A stretch of DNA of 64,000 nucleotides from Rhizophlyctis rosea. Its lineage: Eukaryota > Chytridiomycota > Chytridiomycetes > Rhizophlyctidales > Rhizophlyctidaceae. Positions within the stretch are counted from its first letter, which is position 1; each line of letters begins with the position of its first letter. The stretch is taken from NCBI GenBank assembly GCA_027596075.1, contig JADGJC010000081.1, positions 62,001 through 126,000 of the forward strand, given 5' to 3'. The notes beneath the pieces were generated by a model. That model worked only from the letters and a program-made list of their open reading frames with translations. It was not told where the DNA came from and made no database searches. Made by a program: the position numbers and the translations under genes. Shown here one piece after another: positions 21,146 through 38,479 of the stretch.

Positions 21146-22451
21146 TGTCAATAGCATTGCTTCTAGACTGGCGGTGTCTATACATTTGTACAGGATAGGT
21201 ATCTGTTTCTTTCTCTTGTCGGTTTTCTTCCATAAATAGTGTAAATAATGCTATGGCCCTTTTTTGTGATTCGATTGGTATCTGAAAATTGATGCAGCAG
21301 CAAGAGTGAACACGTGCTGTGGTTGAGTGCAGTCATTAGCTGCATTAGCTGAGGGTGTCTTGGCTTTCGGAGGGCTCTGATGGGCCAGGGTCCGCAGCTG
21401 GCTTGACGTCACGACTGCACGCGTGAGTCGGAAGCGCAGTGCCAGACCCCTGCAAAAGGCAGTCTGTCAACCCTGTTCCCCTGTCATGGGTCTTCTTGGC
21501 GTGGAAGGAACCCGGGATACGCCGCGTTCCGCCTCTCAGTCAAAAACACTTCATCATTACCACTTACTATTATGGAACGTGGCTTCCACATAAATACACT
21601 CCTTCGGTACGTGTAGTCCCGCTGCGCATGACTGACTATTCGAGCAGATTACTATATCAAAAACCGATACCGTGAACCGAAGCAAGTTCAACGAGGATCG
21701 TTCCAAGTTTTCATCACGGTTTGATAGGCACCTACCAAAGGTGTCGACTGCTCCATAAGTACAGTACGACCCATCGGTCATATAATCACCTGCTCCTCAA
21801 ATTATTTGTTTACATTCATCTTCTGGGTCATAACTCGGTTTTTTCGGTATGGTATTTTCTGGTCTTATCGTCACCCATTGAGACCCTGACCAGCTTGCTT
21901 TATCTGTACGCTTTTACCTGTTCGTTAGAACGAAACCCTCCGCTGCATCTCTCTTGGTTAAAGTCGTGACTATCCGTATTTTCGCCTCAGGTAAGGGTGC
22001 AGACAACGCCGTTATGCGCTATAGTATGCATACGGTATCGGTTTAGGGATTTGACTTTGTGGTGTGAACCTGAGTGAAAGTAACAGACTTCCCATTGCCG
22101 CTAAAAGATACAAAAATGTTTGCCAAGAAAGGCACTTGGAGGTGCATTTCCAGACACACGACATTCCCACACTCACTACCTCTACTATATTAGACCCCTC
22201 TTTCCCACACTTCCGCCCACATAATCCGCTAAGAGTCCCTCACCGCGGTTACAAAACACTTTTCACACATTCTCTGAATGTCATTTCCCATATCGAACAC
22301 TCAACTCCACTGAACGTGAGTCACGCCTTTACCCCATCCCATGTAAGCCGAAACGGCTGTCATCTTTCCCGTGTTTGCCAATGCATGTTGCTTCATGAAA
22401 ACCAGATTTCACACTCTTGTTCTGCGGCCTCCATAAGTTCTTGAACCAACC
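21146..22451. other. Long upstream region of trehalose phosphorylase
   Basis: About 1.3 kb with no gene. It contains a perfect CRE/bZIP palindrome TGACGTCA at 21404-21411, a CACGTG E-box near 21314 and several CCCCT stress-element-like motifs. Confidence 0.45.
21404..21411. promoter_or_regulatory. CRE/bZIP-type palindrome TGACGTCA
   Basis: A perfect 8-bp match to the ATF/CREB site, about 1.04 kb before the trehalose phosphorylase start and 260 bp after the exchanger stop. Function is inference only. Confidence 0.35.
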
Positions 22452-25305
22452 ATGCCATCCCTCCTGCAGTCAGACATGACGGCCGACACTCATCCACCAA
22501 TGACGGAAGAGCCGGAACAGCTCAAGAACTCCGAAGCGCCGAAGAATCCGAATGAGGTTGTAGAGGAGACTATGAAAGAGAGGCCGCATATCCTGAGAAG
22601 GAAGTCGACGTGCAAGCCATTGGACTCGGAAAGGACGATGAGGTCGGCTCCAGATTCGCGAAGACCTCCGCAAGGGGTTTACGTTGGAATAGAGTTTGAA
22701 CCGATGGGAGAGTCGCCTTGTTTTGCGATTTATGTTCATGATGGGTTTTGTATGTATTCATTTCGCGCCCAGTTGTTGATAAGCTGTCACATCGAACTGA
22801 CGATCCGCTAAACTGTCTTTCACGAAATAAGATGGAATGGACTACACCGTTCAAATGCTCGATCCAAACAATGTAACGCCACACTTCGTCGAAAAGTCAA
22901 GTTTCCAATTACGCGAAAAAGGCGAGATGGACGGCGACACGAGCGGTTCCAGCAGTGGCAAATCCACTCCCGAAGGCGAAGAAGAACGCATCGACCCACA
23001 CGTCCTCAAGCGAATGGAGACCGCCATCATCACCTGGCTCCGCGATTACGCAGCTTCTCATCATGTTCGCATCATGGCTGCCGGTATTGGCATCGAAGGC
23101 GGATCGGCTTCGGCTTCAGGTCCGGCACGACGTCTGTCCAGCGGTGGTAGCGGCCAGCTGCGGATCTGCATGCGTGATGTGTCTCTGGGCAACATCCGTC
23201 TCCACACAAGGTTATGGTTTGAGCTGGATATTTTGCCCATCATTGTGGAGACGGTTGGGGCGTCCATTGATGAGAGGGCGTGTAGTGCTGCACGGAAGGC
23301 GGAAATGTTGGTTATTCAGCCTGGAAATATCCCCAGGGTGTCGGTTGGGTTCAAGCATCAGGTTGAGGTGGATGGGGCGGGGAAGATCCGGATGGTTGAT
23401 ATGGAGGATTATGAGAGGACGGTGTCTGACGAGACTTGGCGGATTTTGATGAAGCTTGCAGAGGTAAGAACATCTGACCCATTTTGCAACGCAAAATCAT
23501 TCCGGTCTCCTCAACACCACCTCGCAGCGGACGAAATCCCAACGCCTAAAATTCGCCTTCTTCAACTCCACACCCCAAGGCGGCGGCGTCGCCCTCATGC
23601 GGCACGCCATCATCCGTCTGTTCAAGCTCATTGGTGTCGACGCGCACTGGTATGTCATGAAACCCAACCCGGAAATCTTCGACATCACGAAGCGCAAGTT
23701 CCACAACGTATTGCAAGGGGTGGCGAAGGGGGATGCGCATTTGACGGATGAGGATAAGGAGATTTATGAGTGGTGGTGTAAGGATAACTTGTTGCGGTAT
23801 TGGAAGGTTATTGTGGCGGAGTCGGATGTGATTATTATCGATGATCCTCAGCGTGAGTCGGTTGTTGTATTGCGCTGGAATTGATTGTGTAGCCTAATGC
23901 GGAATGGCAGCGTGTGCCATGATACCGCTGATGAAGAAGCTCAACCCGAATTTGAAGATCATTTACCGTAGTCACATCGAGAGTAAGTTTTGTTATCTTC
24001 ATGTATCACGGTTAAGTGTGAAGAATCTGATACGGAACTCTCTCCGCAGTCCGATCAGACCTAGTCAAAGACAAAACCACCGAACAACATCACGTCTGGT
24101 CATACCTTTGGTCATTCATTCAGCATGCAGACGCATTCATTTCGCATCCCGTCGCGTCCTTTGTTCCGGACATGGTCCCCAAGGAGAAGTTGGCGATGAT
24201 GCCTGCTACCACGGATTTGCTTGATGGGCTGAACAAGAAGCTGGACGAAGCGAGCGTGCGGTACTACCACTGCGTGTTCAATCGCACAGCACAAGATGCG
24301 ACGGGAAAGAAGGCGGACTTTGATAACCGGCCTTACATTGCACAGATTGCAAGGTTTGATCCTTCGAAAGGTAGGGCTCTGTCAAATTTAGTGCGGTTCC
24401 CTGTCATTCCTATTTTGCGAACTCATCCATTTGCTGTTCAATCACAGGAATACCGGATGTCGTCCGTGCATACGCAAAACTGCGCTCACGTCTAGACCCA
24501 TCCCTTCCACCCTCCCAAGTCCCCCAACTCATCATCGCCGGCCACGGCTCCATCGACGATCCCGACGGAAACCTCGTCTTCGAACAAGTTTTATCTCTCC
24601 TAGAGGAACAAGAATTCCAAAGCATCGCAAGCGACGTGATCGCCGCTCGTCTGCCACCTTCGGACCAACTGTTGAACACCCTGCTAAGAGGCGCGATGGT
24701 CGCGATGCAGTTGTCGATCCGCGAAGGGTTTGAGATCAAGGTTACGGAAGCGCTTGCGAAGGGCGTGCCGGTTATCGCGTATGCGTCGGGGGGTATTCCG
24801 CATCAGATACAGCATGGTCGGACTGGGTTTTTGGTCAAGACTGGGGATGTGGATACTGCGGCGGATCGGTTGTTTGATCTTGTGACGGATAAGGAGTTGA
24901 GGGAGACGATGGGGAAGAGTGCTGTTGAGTGTGTTGGGGAGGAGTACTTTACGGTATGTGTTAGTCGAGGAATCTTGATTGATGCGATTTGTAGTCTGCG
25001 GTGTCTAATGGCTTTCTTTCCGACCCTAGGTCTTTCAAGCCGTGTCCTGGCTATGGCTCATCAACGCGATGCACAGTGACACCTTCAAGGGATCCTCCAT
25101 TCCGCCGCCCGCCCAGCAAAACGGACACGGAGCGATCGTAGAGGAGAGCGAGAAACACGGCACGAATGGTCATGCTACGGATGGTGTCGTGGATAGGGAA
25201 AGCGTGGAGGCAATTGAAGCAGAGTTTGAAAAGACGAGGAGGAAGATGGGCGGTGATGGGAGGTGGATCAAGGAGTTTTGGAAGGAGGAGTTTGAAGGGA
25301 AATAG
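22452..25305 (+). CDS. Trehalose phosphorylase (retaining, GT4; ccg-9-like)
   Basis: Fungal trehalose phosphorylase reversibly splits trehalose with phosphate into glucose and alpha-glucose-1-phosphate. It belongs to glycosyltransferase family 4; the Neurospora homologue is clock-controlled gene 9. The multi-exon protein has the N-terminal fungal domain (VYVGIEFEPMGESPCFAIYVHDGF...), the first Rossmann half (FAFFNSTPQGGGVALMRHAI, VDAHWYVMKPN, DVIIIDDPQ, IIYRSHIE) and the GT4 half (YIAQIARFDPSKGIPDVV, LIIAGHGSIDDPDG, LSIREGFEIKVTEALAKGVPVIAYASGGIPHQI). The EGFEIKVTEAL motif carries the GT4 E-x7-E donor-binding glutamates. The ORF ends with a hydrophilic tail and KEFWKEEFEGK. Start chosen at 22452; an internal ATG lies 8 codons on. 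Confidence 0.93.
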
Positions 25306-25806
25306 TCTAGGTTTGCGCGATTGCCTTTCTATTGGTAGCTGGGAATGTAGGTAGATGTAAAGTTTGTAGCATAGTTGCACATTTTTGTTGGTTTTTCAAG
25401 GTAGTATAGTGACGGCAGAGACTTCTTAACGAGAGGTGTGCTTTATAGCATGATGTCGATTCATCGGTTTATTGTGTACAATCAGAATATATGTTGATAT
25501 GCAAATTCTATATTTCGAGACTGTCTGAAACGCAAGATATACTTACCTATGATGTACTGCTGCCGCTGCCATTATCGGCATGCCATTGCCGATGCCAATT
25601 GCCAGTGCCTGCCTTGCCTCCCCCCCCCAAAACACCCAATAAGCAGACACGATACGCTTACCGGAGATACCGCTCTAGTGGACCTATCGCCAACCCTGTG
25701 GATGACCATCCATTGTTCGCCCGACTTACCCAAAGCCCCGTGAAGGGACGTAGACGCGAAGGCCTAACCTCTGCAAGCAGCGGATTCGATCGAGCTTGTC
25801 GTTTGA

Positions 25807-25820
25807 CCCCCCTAGGGGGG
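25807..25820. repeat. 14-bp perfect palindrome CCCCCCTAGGGGGG
   Basis: Six C, TA, six G: fully self-complementary, in a GC-rich patch with no coding support. Confidence 0.8.
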
Positions 25821-26545
25821 AGCGAACGCCGGAATGGTCGGAACGCAGTTTTCCTCCACCAGAAAGAGGCACTGGGTGCCCGTGGCAGGGGAGAATCGGT
25901 TCCCCACATCCAAAGACCCATACGTTACCTGACCTTGAGCGAACAACTGCAGGAGACTCTTAGGCACCGACCAATCCTATCTCAGAGATTGGCAGCCCCG
26001 GTAAAAGCGAGTGACAAGTGGGGCGCAACTGCAGACGTCTTCCGCAAAAAGGGAAGCTTAAGACAATACGTCATCCTCCCTGGTGCTGGCCAGAGGTACT
26101 ATAATCATATTCCAGGGCACTTCCCCACTTGTCAGCCAAGGTCTCCCTACTTGCGCAGTGTAGCTCGAGGAGGGAAGCAGTACTTCCGCTCCCTTTATTG
26201 TGTGCGGTCCCATACTCTACGATATTCAACGGCACCCACAAGAACCCGGGATCGCAGTATATTCTAGTGGTGGGAAGAAGAGATTGGGAACGTCAGTAAT
26301 CGGAGCGGGTATCCAGTTATATTCGTGAATTCCCGCGCAGGTAGGCAGGCAAGCAGGAGATTAGCAGTGAAGTGAATAGAGAGGCAGCGTATTTGTGGAT
26401 CAAGCCGAGTATTGAGGCTGTGGTCGACTTGTGCAGTGACGCAGGAAAGAGACCATGCGAAAGAGAGGTGTGAAGACAATAATTCTGGAGGGGAAGGAGA
26501 CTCTGGCCAGTTGTCTGGTTTGAAGGTGGGTCTGAAAGGGCGATC

Positions 26546-26712
26546 AAAGACCGGGCGGGCAAACCTTCCCGAACGCCAATCTCGCCGGTTAACAAGCCTG
26601 AGGTCAATCCAAACCCAGCCTGCAGAGGTTTTCGTTCATTAACCTTGATGAGGAAATACTTAAACCAAATGAGGAAATTTGGAGTCATTCAAGGTTTGCC
26701 CGCCCGGTCTTT
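26546..26712. mobile_element. 167-bp element bounded by perfect 22-bp inverted repeats (MITE-like)
   Basis: AAAGACCGGGCGGGCAAACC + TT at 26546-26567 is the exact reverse complement of 26691-26712; the match stops at the next base on both sides. The 123-bp interior codes for nothing and is AT-richer than the ends. No clear target-site duplication is visible. Size and structure fit a miniature inverted-repeat element, or a stable hairpin near the promoter of the gene at 26897. Confidence 0.55.
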
Positions 26713-26896
26713 CAGGGATTTGCAGCGCGTGGCGCGTGGCGACGCCCAATGCGGCGCCGCCACATCGGTGCTGCGCTGCACGCTGTGCTCACGAACGCGT
26801 CCATCTCCCCACCCACCGAATTCACCTGGAGCAAACATCTGATCTGCTCTTCTACAGACTCCGACTTCTTTGCTGAATATCCTCAACTCAGACACC

Positions 26897-27763
26897 ATGG
26901 ACGCACGGAAGCTCCTAAAACAAGCCAGAGCGGAACGAAAGGACACTCGGCCCGCTTCGGTCTTACAACGCAAGCAAGCGACTGCTCCAGTTGCCTCCAC
27001 CTCCAAAAAGCGGTCGGCGCCGACACCTCTGCCACCCAAAGACCGTCCCACTACAAAGTCTCAACAACCGAACACCTCGACCCCGTCCAAAAAGCGAAAA
27101 GTCGACACAGGACCCAACGAAGAAGCCCCATCCGCCCCTTCCGTCCCCTCCAACCTTCCCCCTAGCTTCTTCGACACCCCACCCGCGTCAGATCCCATCG
27201 CCGAAACCCCACCTTCAAACCCAACAATACCCACCACGGAACCCGAACCCACCACCGACTCCACACCACAATCCTCCCTCCCCGCAAACTTCTTCGACAC
27301 CCTACCACCAGAAGAGGCGCGCAAAAAGGAGGCTGCAGCAGCAGCTCAACTCGAAGCGGAACTCGAACGCTTCCAGAAGGAGCTCGAGCAGGACAACGTG
27401 GTGGCGGAGCAGGTGCAAGAGGAGGAGGAGGAGGAAGACTCGTTTGGACGTGACGAAGAAGAAAAATATGAACAGCTGGCGTTGGAGGAGCGGTTGGCGT
27501 TGTTGAAGAAGAGAAGGGAGAGGATCGGAACTGGGATGGATGTTGATGGCGGAGAGGCGAAGGTACATCATGCTGCTGGTACCAGTGCGCCTAATGGAAC
27601 GTCAGGGGGTGTAGACAGCAAAGATGCAGGGCAAAATGGAGGTATCGCTGCCACCAAACCGAAAAAGATAGTGGAAATACGGAAAGCATTCCAGGATGAA
27701 GACGTGGAGCACATGTACGATGATGAAGATGACGAGGAAGATGAATCAGAAGAAGATTCATAG
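26897..27763 (+). CDS. ZNF830/CCDC16-like acidic coiled-coil protein
   Basis: A single exon of 288 residues. It starts MDARKLLKQARAERK, has a Pro/Ser/Thr-rich linker and two copies of an LP-x-x-FFDT-like motif (LPPSFFDTPP and LPANFFDTLPPEEA). A Glu/Lys-rich coiled coil follows (LEAELERFQKELEQDNVVAEQ) and a very acidic C-terminus. The LP-x-FF motif followed by an E-x-E-RFQK helix and a later LALLKKRRE helix resembles ZNF830/CCDC16, a nuclear spliceosome-associated factor. The N-terminal C2H2 zinc finger of ZNF830 is missing. The family call is therefore tentative; the gene itself is well supported by codon use and length. Confidence 0.75.
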   Translation: MDARKLLKQARAERKDTRPASVLQRKQATAPVASTSKKRSAPTPLPPKDRPTTKSQQPNTSTPSKKRKVDTGPNEEAPSAPSVPSNLPPSFFDTPPASDPIAETPPSNPTIPTTEPEPTTDSTPQSSLPANFFDTLPPEEARKKEAAAAAQLEAELERFQKELEQDNVVAEQVQEEEEEEDSFGRDEEEKYEQLALEERLALLKKRRERIGTGMDVDGGEAKVHHAAGTSAPNGTSGGVDSKDAGQNGGIAATKPKKIVEIRKAFQDEDVEHMYDDEDDEEDESEEDS

Positions 27764-27881
27764 AAAAACCGGAAAAATCGGGATACCATTTTGTGAATAA
27801 ATTCAATGTACACAACTACATACAAACACACTATCTGACCTATATACATGAAACACTGCCGCTAGCTCTTTGCTTCATCCA

Positions 27882-34488
<6,607 letters not shown>

Positions 34489-34894
34489 AGTATCTTGTGA
34501 ACCGTTCTGGGAAAAGTGCTGAAGGACGCTGCGTACTTGCTCCAAGGATGACTTGATCGCCGACGTTATCCAGTCAATCTCGATCTCATAGTTAGCGATG
34601 ATGTCCGTTTCCTGTAGAAACGATGCGATGCCAGTTGGGTATTATTAGATCGCTTGCGACGCTGCGGAATTTGGGGGGAAGGAAGGAACGATAGGCCCGA
34701 ACAGAACCCAAAGATGGTGGTGCCACACCCGAAATGTGGCGGAGGCCCAGCTCCGATACGATTGTAAGCAACCAGGCATTGAGACCCTTATTCCCGCTTC
34801 ACATTTTCCTCCTCGGTATTTTGACTTATTTTGATCCAGTCTAGTTTGCCAAAACCTCAGCTTGCCCGGAAGCGGGCGTCAAGCAGCTTTAGGA
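34489..34894. promoter_or_regulatory. Bidirectional promoter region GCN2 / coiled-coil gene
   Basis: About 400 bp between divergent start codons. Upstream of the GCN2 ATG the minus strand hits TAA TAA in frame, so no earlier start exists there. Confidence 0.45.
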
Positions 34895-36388
34895 ATGGAG
34901 GAGGAAGCGGGCCTGCAACATTTCGTCACAGCGCCGCATGGGCCAAAAGGCCATCTCGTGACTCGGAATGGTGTGATCATGGAAAGAGCGGCACCCACCC
35001 ACAGTTCAACTTCCTCCATCAGCGGCGCAAGTACAGACAATGCATCCGACAACTTGTCAGAACCATTGCAAAAAGGACTAAAAACTTCTCCTCATGTTGA
35101 GGAGATGGAAGAAACCCGCAGAGGCGAACAATCTGCTACCCGGGAATCTTTTGAATACCCTGAACCGAACACATATAGTGAAACCACGGACACCAAATAC
35201 AATGAACGGTCTAGCGACGTGATAGATGAGGAAATGATAGATAGATTAGACTCCGATGCAGCTGAGACGGCACAACTGAGTACGGATCCAGAAGCCACGG
35301 CAGAAGAAGACCCTCCGAACAAAGCAGCAGATCCGACCGATAGTGGAACGTCGGAAGTCTCAAAGCAAGAACAGACGGAGGGATCGCGCTTGTTTCAACA
35401 GAGGCTTCAACTTTTTTATCAAGAAAACATGCAACTGAAGGCCGAGGTGGAGATATTACGGGTTCGCGAAAAGGAGCTGACCGAGGAGTGCAATGGGTTT
35501 CGCCATCTTGGCATCAGCCAGATGGATATTGGAGGGTCCCAAATATCTATCTCTTCATGGCGATCACAAGTATGGATCTACTTTCCAATGCTCGAGGAGT
35601 CAGGCCGGCACTTACATGATAGCTGTCTAATGTAGGATCTATCAGGTATCGGTCGATCGCTCTCGAGAATAGATATGCATCCGGAAGTTGCGGGGAAAGA
35701 AATGTCGACTTTACGCGAGTCCCAGGTGCAGAAGCTGCAAGACCTATACAACAAAAGCCGGCGGGTGAGTAAAATCTGCTGGGCGAAAAGCTTCGGCTTA
35801 GTTGTTTTGTTAACGGTTCCGAGTTGACATTGTGCCCTTGGCTCAATCCAGCACCTGGAGCGCGAACGGAAGGCGGTGAGGGCCTCCATGAATGTTAACA
35901 AGTGAAGGGCATCAAAAATAATAGAGCGCACAGAACGAGTCACTGAGAAAAACATTGATGGAATGCCAAAATGCGGCCGTAGTAGATGCATTACGGTCGG
36001 AAGTGAAGGTTCTGAAAGACGAGCTAGCAGCTGTTAAACGAGAGAACAATGCACTAAAGGTGAGCACCTTCCCAGTATTCGGAATGATAGCAAGCGACCC
36101 TTACTTGGCACTCATACTACCACTTTAGATTCAGCAAGTCCAACATGAGAAGGCATTGGAAGCGATGCGAGAAGCTCAGGAGAGGTCGCGAGCGGATGAT
36201 TATGGTGAGCAATTAGTAAGGCTGAAGGTGAGTCCACTTGAGTAAAGCGGGCAATCTGGTTCAAAATGGCCTTGGTATCTGAATATTTCTGGCCCCAGCT
36301 ACAACTGGCAGATTTGGAGGAGAAACGGCGAAAGCGCGCTCCTCCACATGTACCGCCACTAGCAGACCAGCTGGCAAAAGTGACATGA
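34895..36388 (+). CDS. Unknown coiled-coil protein
   Basis: First exon (34895 to about 35569) begins MEEEAGLQHFVTAPHGPKGH and is acidic and Ser/Thr-rich with low order. It ends in a coiled coil (LFQQRLQLFYQENMQLKAEV, EILRVREKELTEEC). Later short exons joined by GT-AG introns continue the helix: DLSGIGRSLSRI, EVAGKEMSTLRESQVQKLQ, then LKDELAAVKRENNALK, IQQVQHEKALEAMREAQERS and LQLADLEEKRRKRAPPHVPP, ending at TGA 36386-36388. Total roughly 370 residues. No family recognised. It shares a promoter region with GCN2, which alone does not imply a link. A TTG at 34862 is in frame, but the ATG at 34895 is the natural start. Confidence 0.7.
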
Positions 36389-36601
36389 ACAACCCAGTAG
36401 GGTAGATAGCTTGTTTCAGCGTAGATTTGGTGAAGATTTGTTATGCGTCCTCTCAAGTAGTTTTTGTAAGTAGCGTAGATTTAGTTGCGCACATGATCAG
36501 ACTTAGTAGTGATAGCGGCCAACAGAATTAAGCTTCAATGAATCAAATTACAACTTGTCTACATGTAGGAAGAGCCAGCTTCCCGATGACTTGCATACAT
36601 A

Positions 36602-38034
36602 TTAAGAGTTAAGGTATGCATTCAAATCCCAGGAGTCGCCTGGATTTTGAAGTTGAACACCAGGCTGGGTGCCCTTAGCGCCAAGCTTCACTGGCAACCA
36701 GACATAGGACGCAGAACCGAGGTTGGGGTAACTCCACCTATCCCCCATGTAAACGTATTTGGTTCCACTCTTTCCTTGCAATGGAAGGAGATATGTCGGC
36801 TGAGAGTTGTAGGAGTTGGAGGAGGATGAGATTTGGCCGTTATCCCACCAGGGACCAGAGAGACTGCTAGCCCAGTAATGTTTACCGGCGTTGGGAGACC
36901 AACCTAGAGGGAACTTCATCAACTGCTATTCTGTTGCTAATGCGAATGTCAGTTGCACGTTCATACATACCGCTAGTGGTGGACAGGATCAAGTAATAGC
37001 CTCCGTTACCCTTCATGATAGTGGGCGCCTCAAGACCGCCGGTGATAGTGCTGAGCACACCAGCAGCATTGGTGCCATCAGCCGTGAGCTTTGAGATTGT
37101 AAGGCCGGTGTTGACGTGACCACTTGCGTAAAGCAAGTAGGGAGTTCCATCATCATCGACAAAGATACCGAGGTCACGGCTTTCCAAGCCGTTCGGACGC
37201 ATCAAGCGCACAAAGGAGTATGGACCGGTAACGGAGGAAGCGGTGAAAACTCCAACGTTTGCCAAAGAGTAGTCACTGCTGTCAATGTGGATATACATAA
37301 CGTACTTTCCGCCGACGTAGACGATCTTCGGTCGTTCAACGACGCTGACTGTAACGGTGCGATGAGTCCTACACATTTCGGAACCTCTGACCATCAGAAA
37401 AGCTTACTATCACTGCGTCCAGCCCACGAGTTGATTTGACTCGCAGTTACCAGGGTTCCTTTGAACGTCCAGGCAAGCAGATCGGGAGAGCTGTAGAGGT
37501 TGACACCCTTCTGACTTCCAGCCTTGTCTGTCTCACCAACCCTACAACATGCACATGAGCAATACGCTTGGTTGTTTAGCATCAATGACGTCTCATACCA
37601 GTAGTACGTTCCCCCGGCAGTAAAGATCTGCCCTCCATGCGCATGCAATGGGTTCCCGGCAACATCCTTCCATGCCGTGCCGACCCAAATGTTACGAGTG
37701 CCACTGGTTGAGCCACCAGTGGGTTGAGATGTTTGAGTTGTCGTGCGAGTCGTTGAGGTGCGGGTGGTGGTCGTTGTTCGGACCGTGGTACCTCCGCCAC
37801 TGCTGCTACCGGGCACACATTGGGAGTAGTAGGCATTGGAGTACTGACAGGTGTATGCAGAAACTTATGGAAACCAGCTTAATTGGAATTTCATCCCAAT
37901 ATGTTAGCATCGAGGTGCGACTTACCGCAGGTGGTGGCTCCCGTCCATCCTTGTCCACCACATTGACCCCACGCTGCTTGTTGGGCCCAAGCAGCCGGCA
38001 AGATTGCAAGTGCAACGGCAGCCAAAAGCTTCAT
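36602..38034 (-). CDS. Secreted CBM1-GH43 glycoside hydrolase
   Basis: Starts MKLLAAVALAILPAAWAQ, a clear signal peptide. It is followed at once by a fungal cellulose-binding module, CBM1 (WGQCGGQGWTGATTC, then after an intron YTCQYSNAYYSQC). A Thr/Ser-rich linker leads into a five-bladed-propeller enzyme domain of family GH43 (HAHGGQIFTAGGTYYWYE, GVNLYSSPDLLAWTFKG, VERPKIVYVGGKYVMYIHID, SRDLGIFVDDDGTPYLLYAS, LEAPTIMKGNGGYYLILST). The closest wording I know is in exo-beta-1,3-galactanase-type GH43 (subfamily 24), so the substrate may be plant arabinogalactan, but this is inference. Ends YLNS at TAA 36602-36604. TATA-like ATATAAAAC lies about 70 bp before the start. Confidence 0.88.
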
Positions 38035-38101
38035 GTTGAACTCGTTGAGTTCACGGATAATGAATGAGTGGTCAGATTGGGAGGGGTCACAGACCACGGC
38101 C

Positions 38102-38110
38102 AGTTTTATA
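38102..38110 (-). promoter_or_regulatory. TATA-box candidate of the CBM1-GH43 gene
   Basis: On the minus strand CATATAAAAC lies about 70 bp upstream of the start codon at 38034. Confidence 0.4.
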
Positions 38111-38479
38111 TGAAGGTCTGCTAAACCTCCAAATTCCTCCATTCCCCACCACAGAACAAGGCCCACTTAATGGGCACACGCAATTCTCGCGCTGACATGG
38201 ACATGTGTTACCAATTTCTTTTTAGAAAGTGGCACTTGGTGCTCCATCTGGCAGGATGTGGGTTCGTGGTTGTAACTCGGAAAAGTCCTCGTGCAACATG
38301 GCAGTGTCGCACTGGGGGTGGCGCAATTTGTCCGAAGGCCAGGACAAGTTGGTCCAATTGTTTGGCACCATCCTTCTCATCCTTTCCCAGCCTCACGATC
38401 TCCTCGGCCGCCAACTCTCGTCTTCATCAGCCAAACTAATTGACTGTTATCTGTCTGTAGACTGAGCTTACGAACAACA
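38111..38479. other. Divergent intergenic region
   Basis: Between the GH43 gene (-) and the coiled-coil gene (+). Only shadow ORFs. Confidence 0.4.

Larger units (their letters stand above)
25306..26896. other. 1.6-kb unexplained intergenic block
   Basis: Contains a 258-codon open frame (25491-26267) with no family resemblance, a 14-bp perfect palindrome at 25807-25820, a 12-bp inverted pair (GTGACAAGTGGG-type near 26010 and its complement near 26121), and the 22-bp inverted-repeat element at 26546-26712. Looks like decayed repetitive DNA rather than a gene. Confidence 0.45.

Noticed and set aside
26546..26712. Rho-independent-type terminator
   Set aside because: The 123-bp loop is far too long, and this is a eukaryotic nuclear region.
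27302..27571. Minus-strand Leu/Phe-rich frame
   Set aside because: Shadow of the Glu/Lys-rich ZNF830-like coding sequence.
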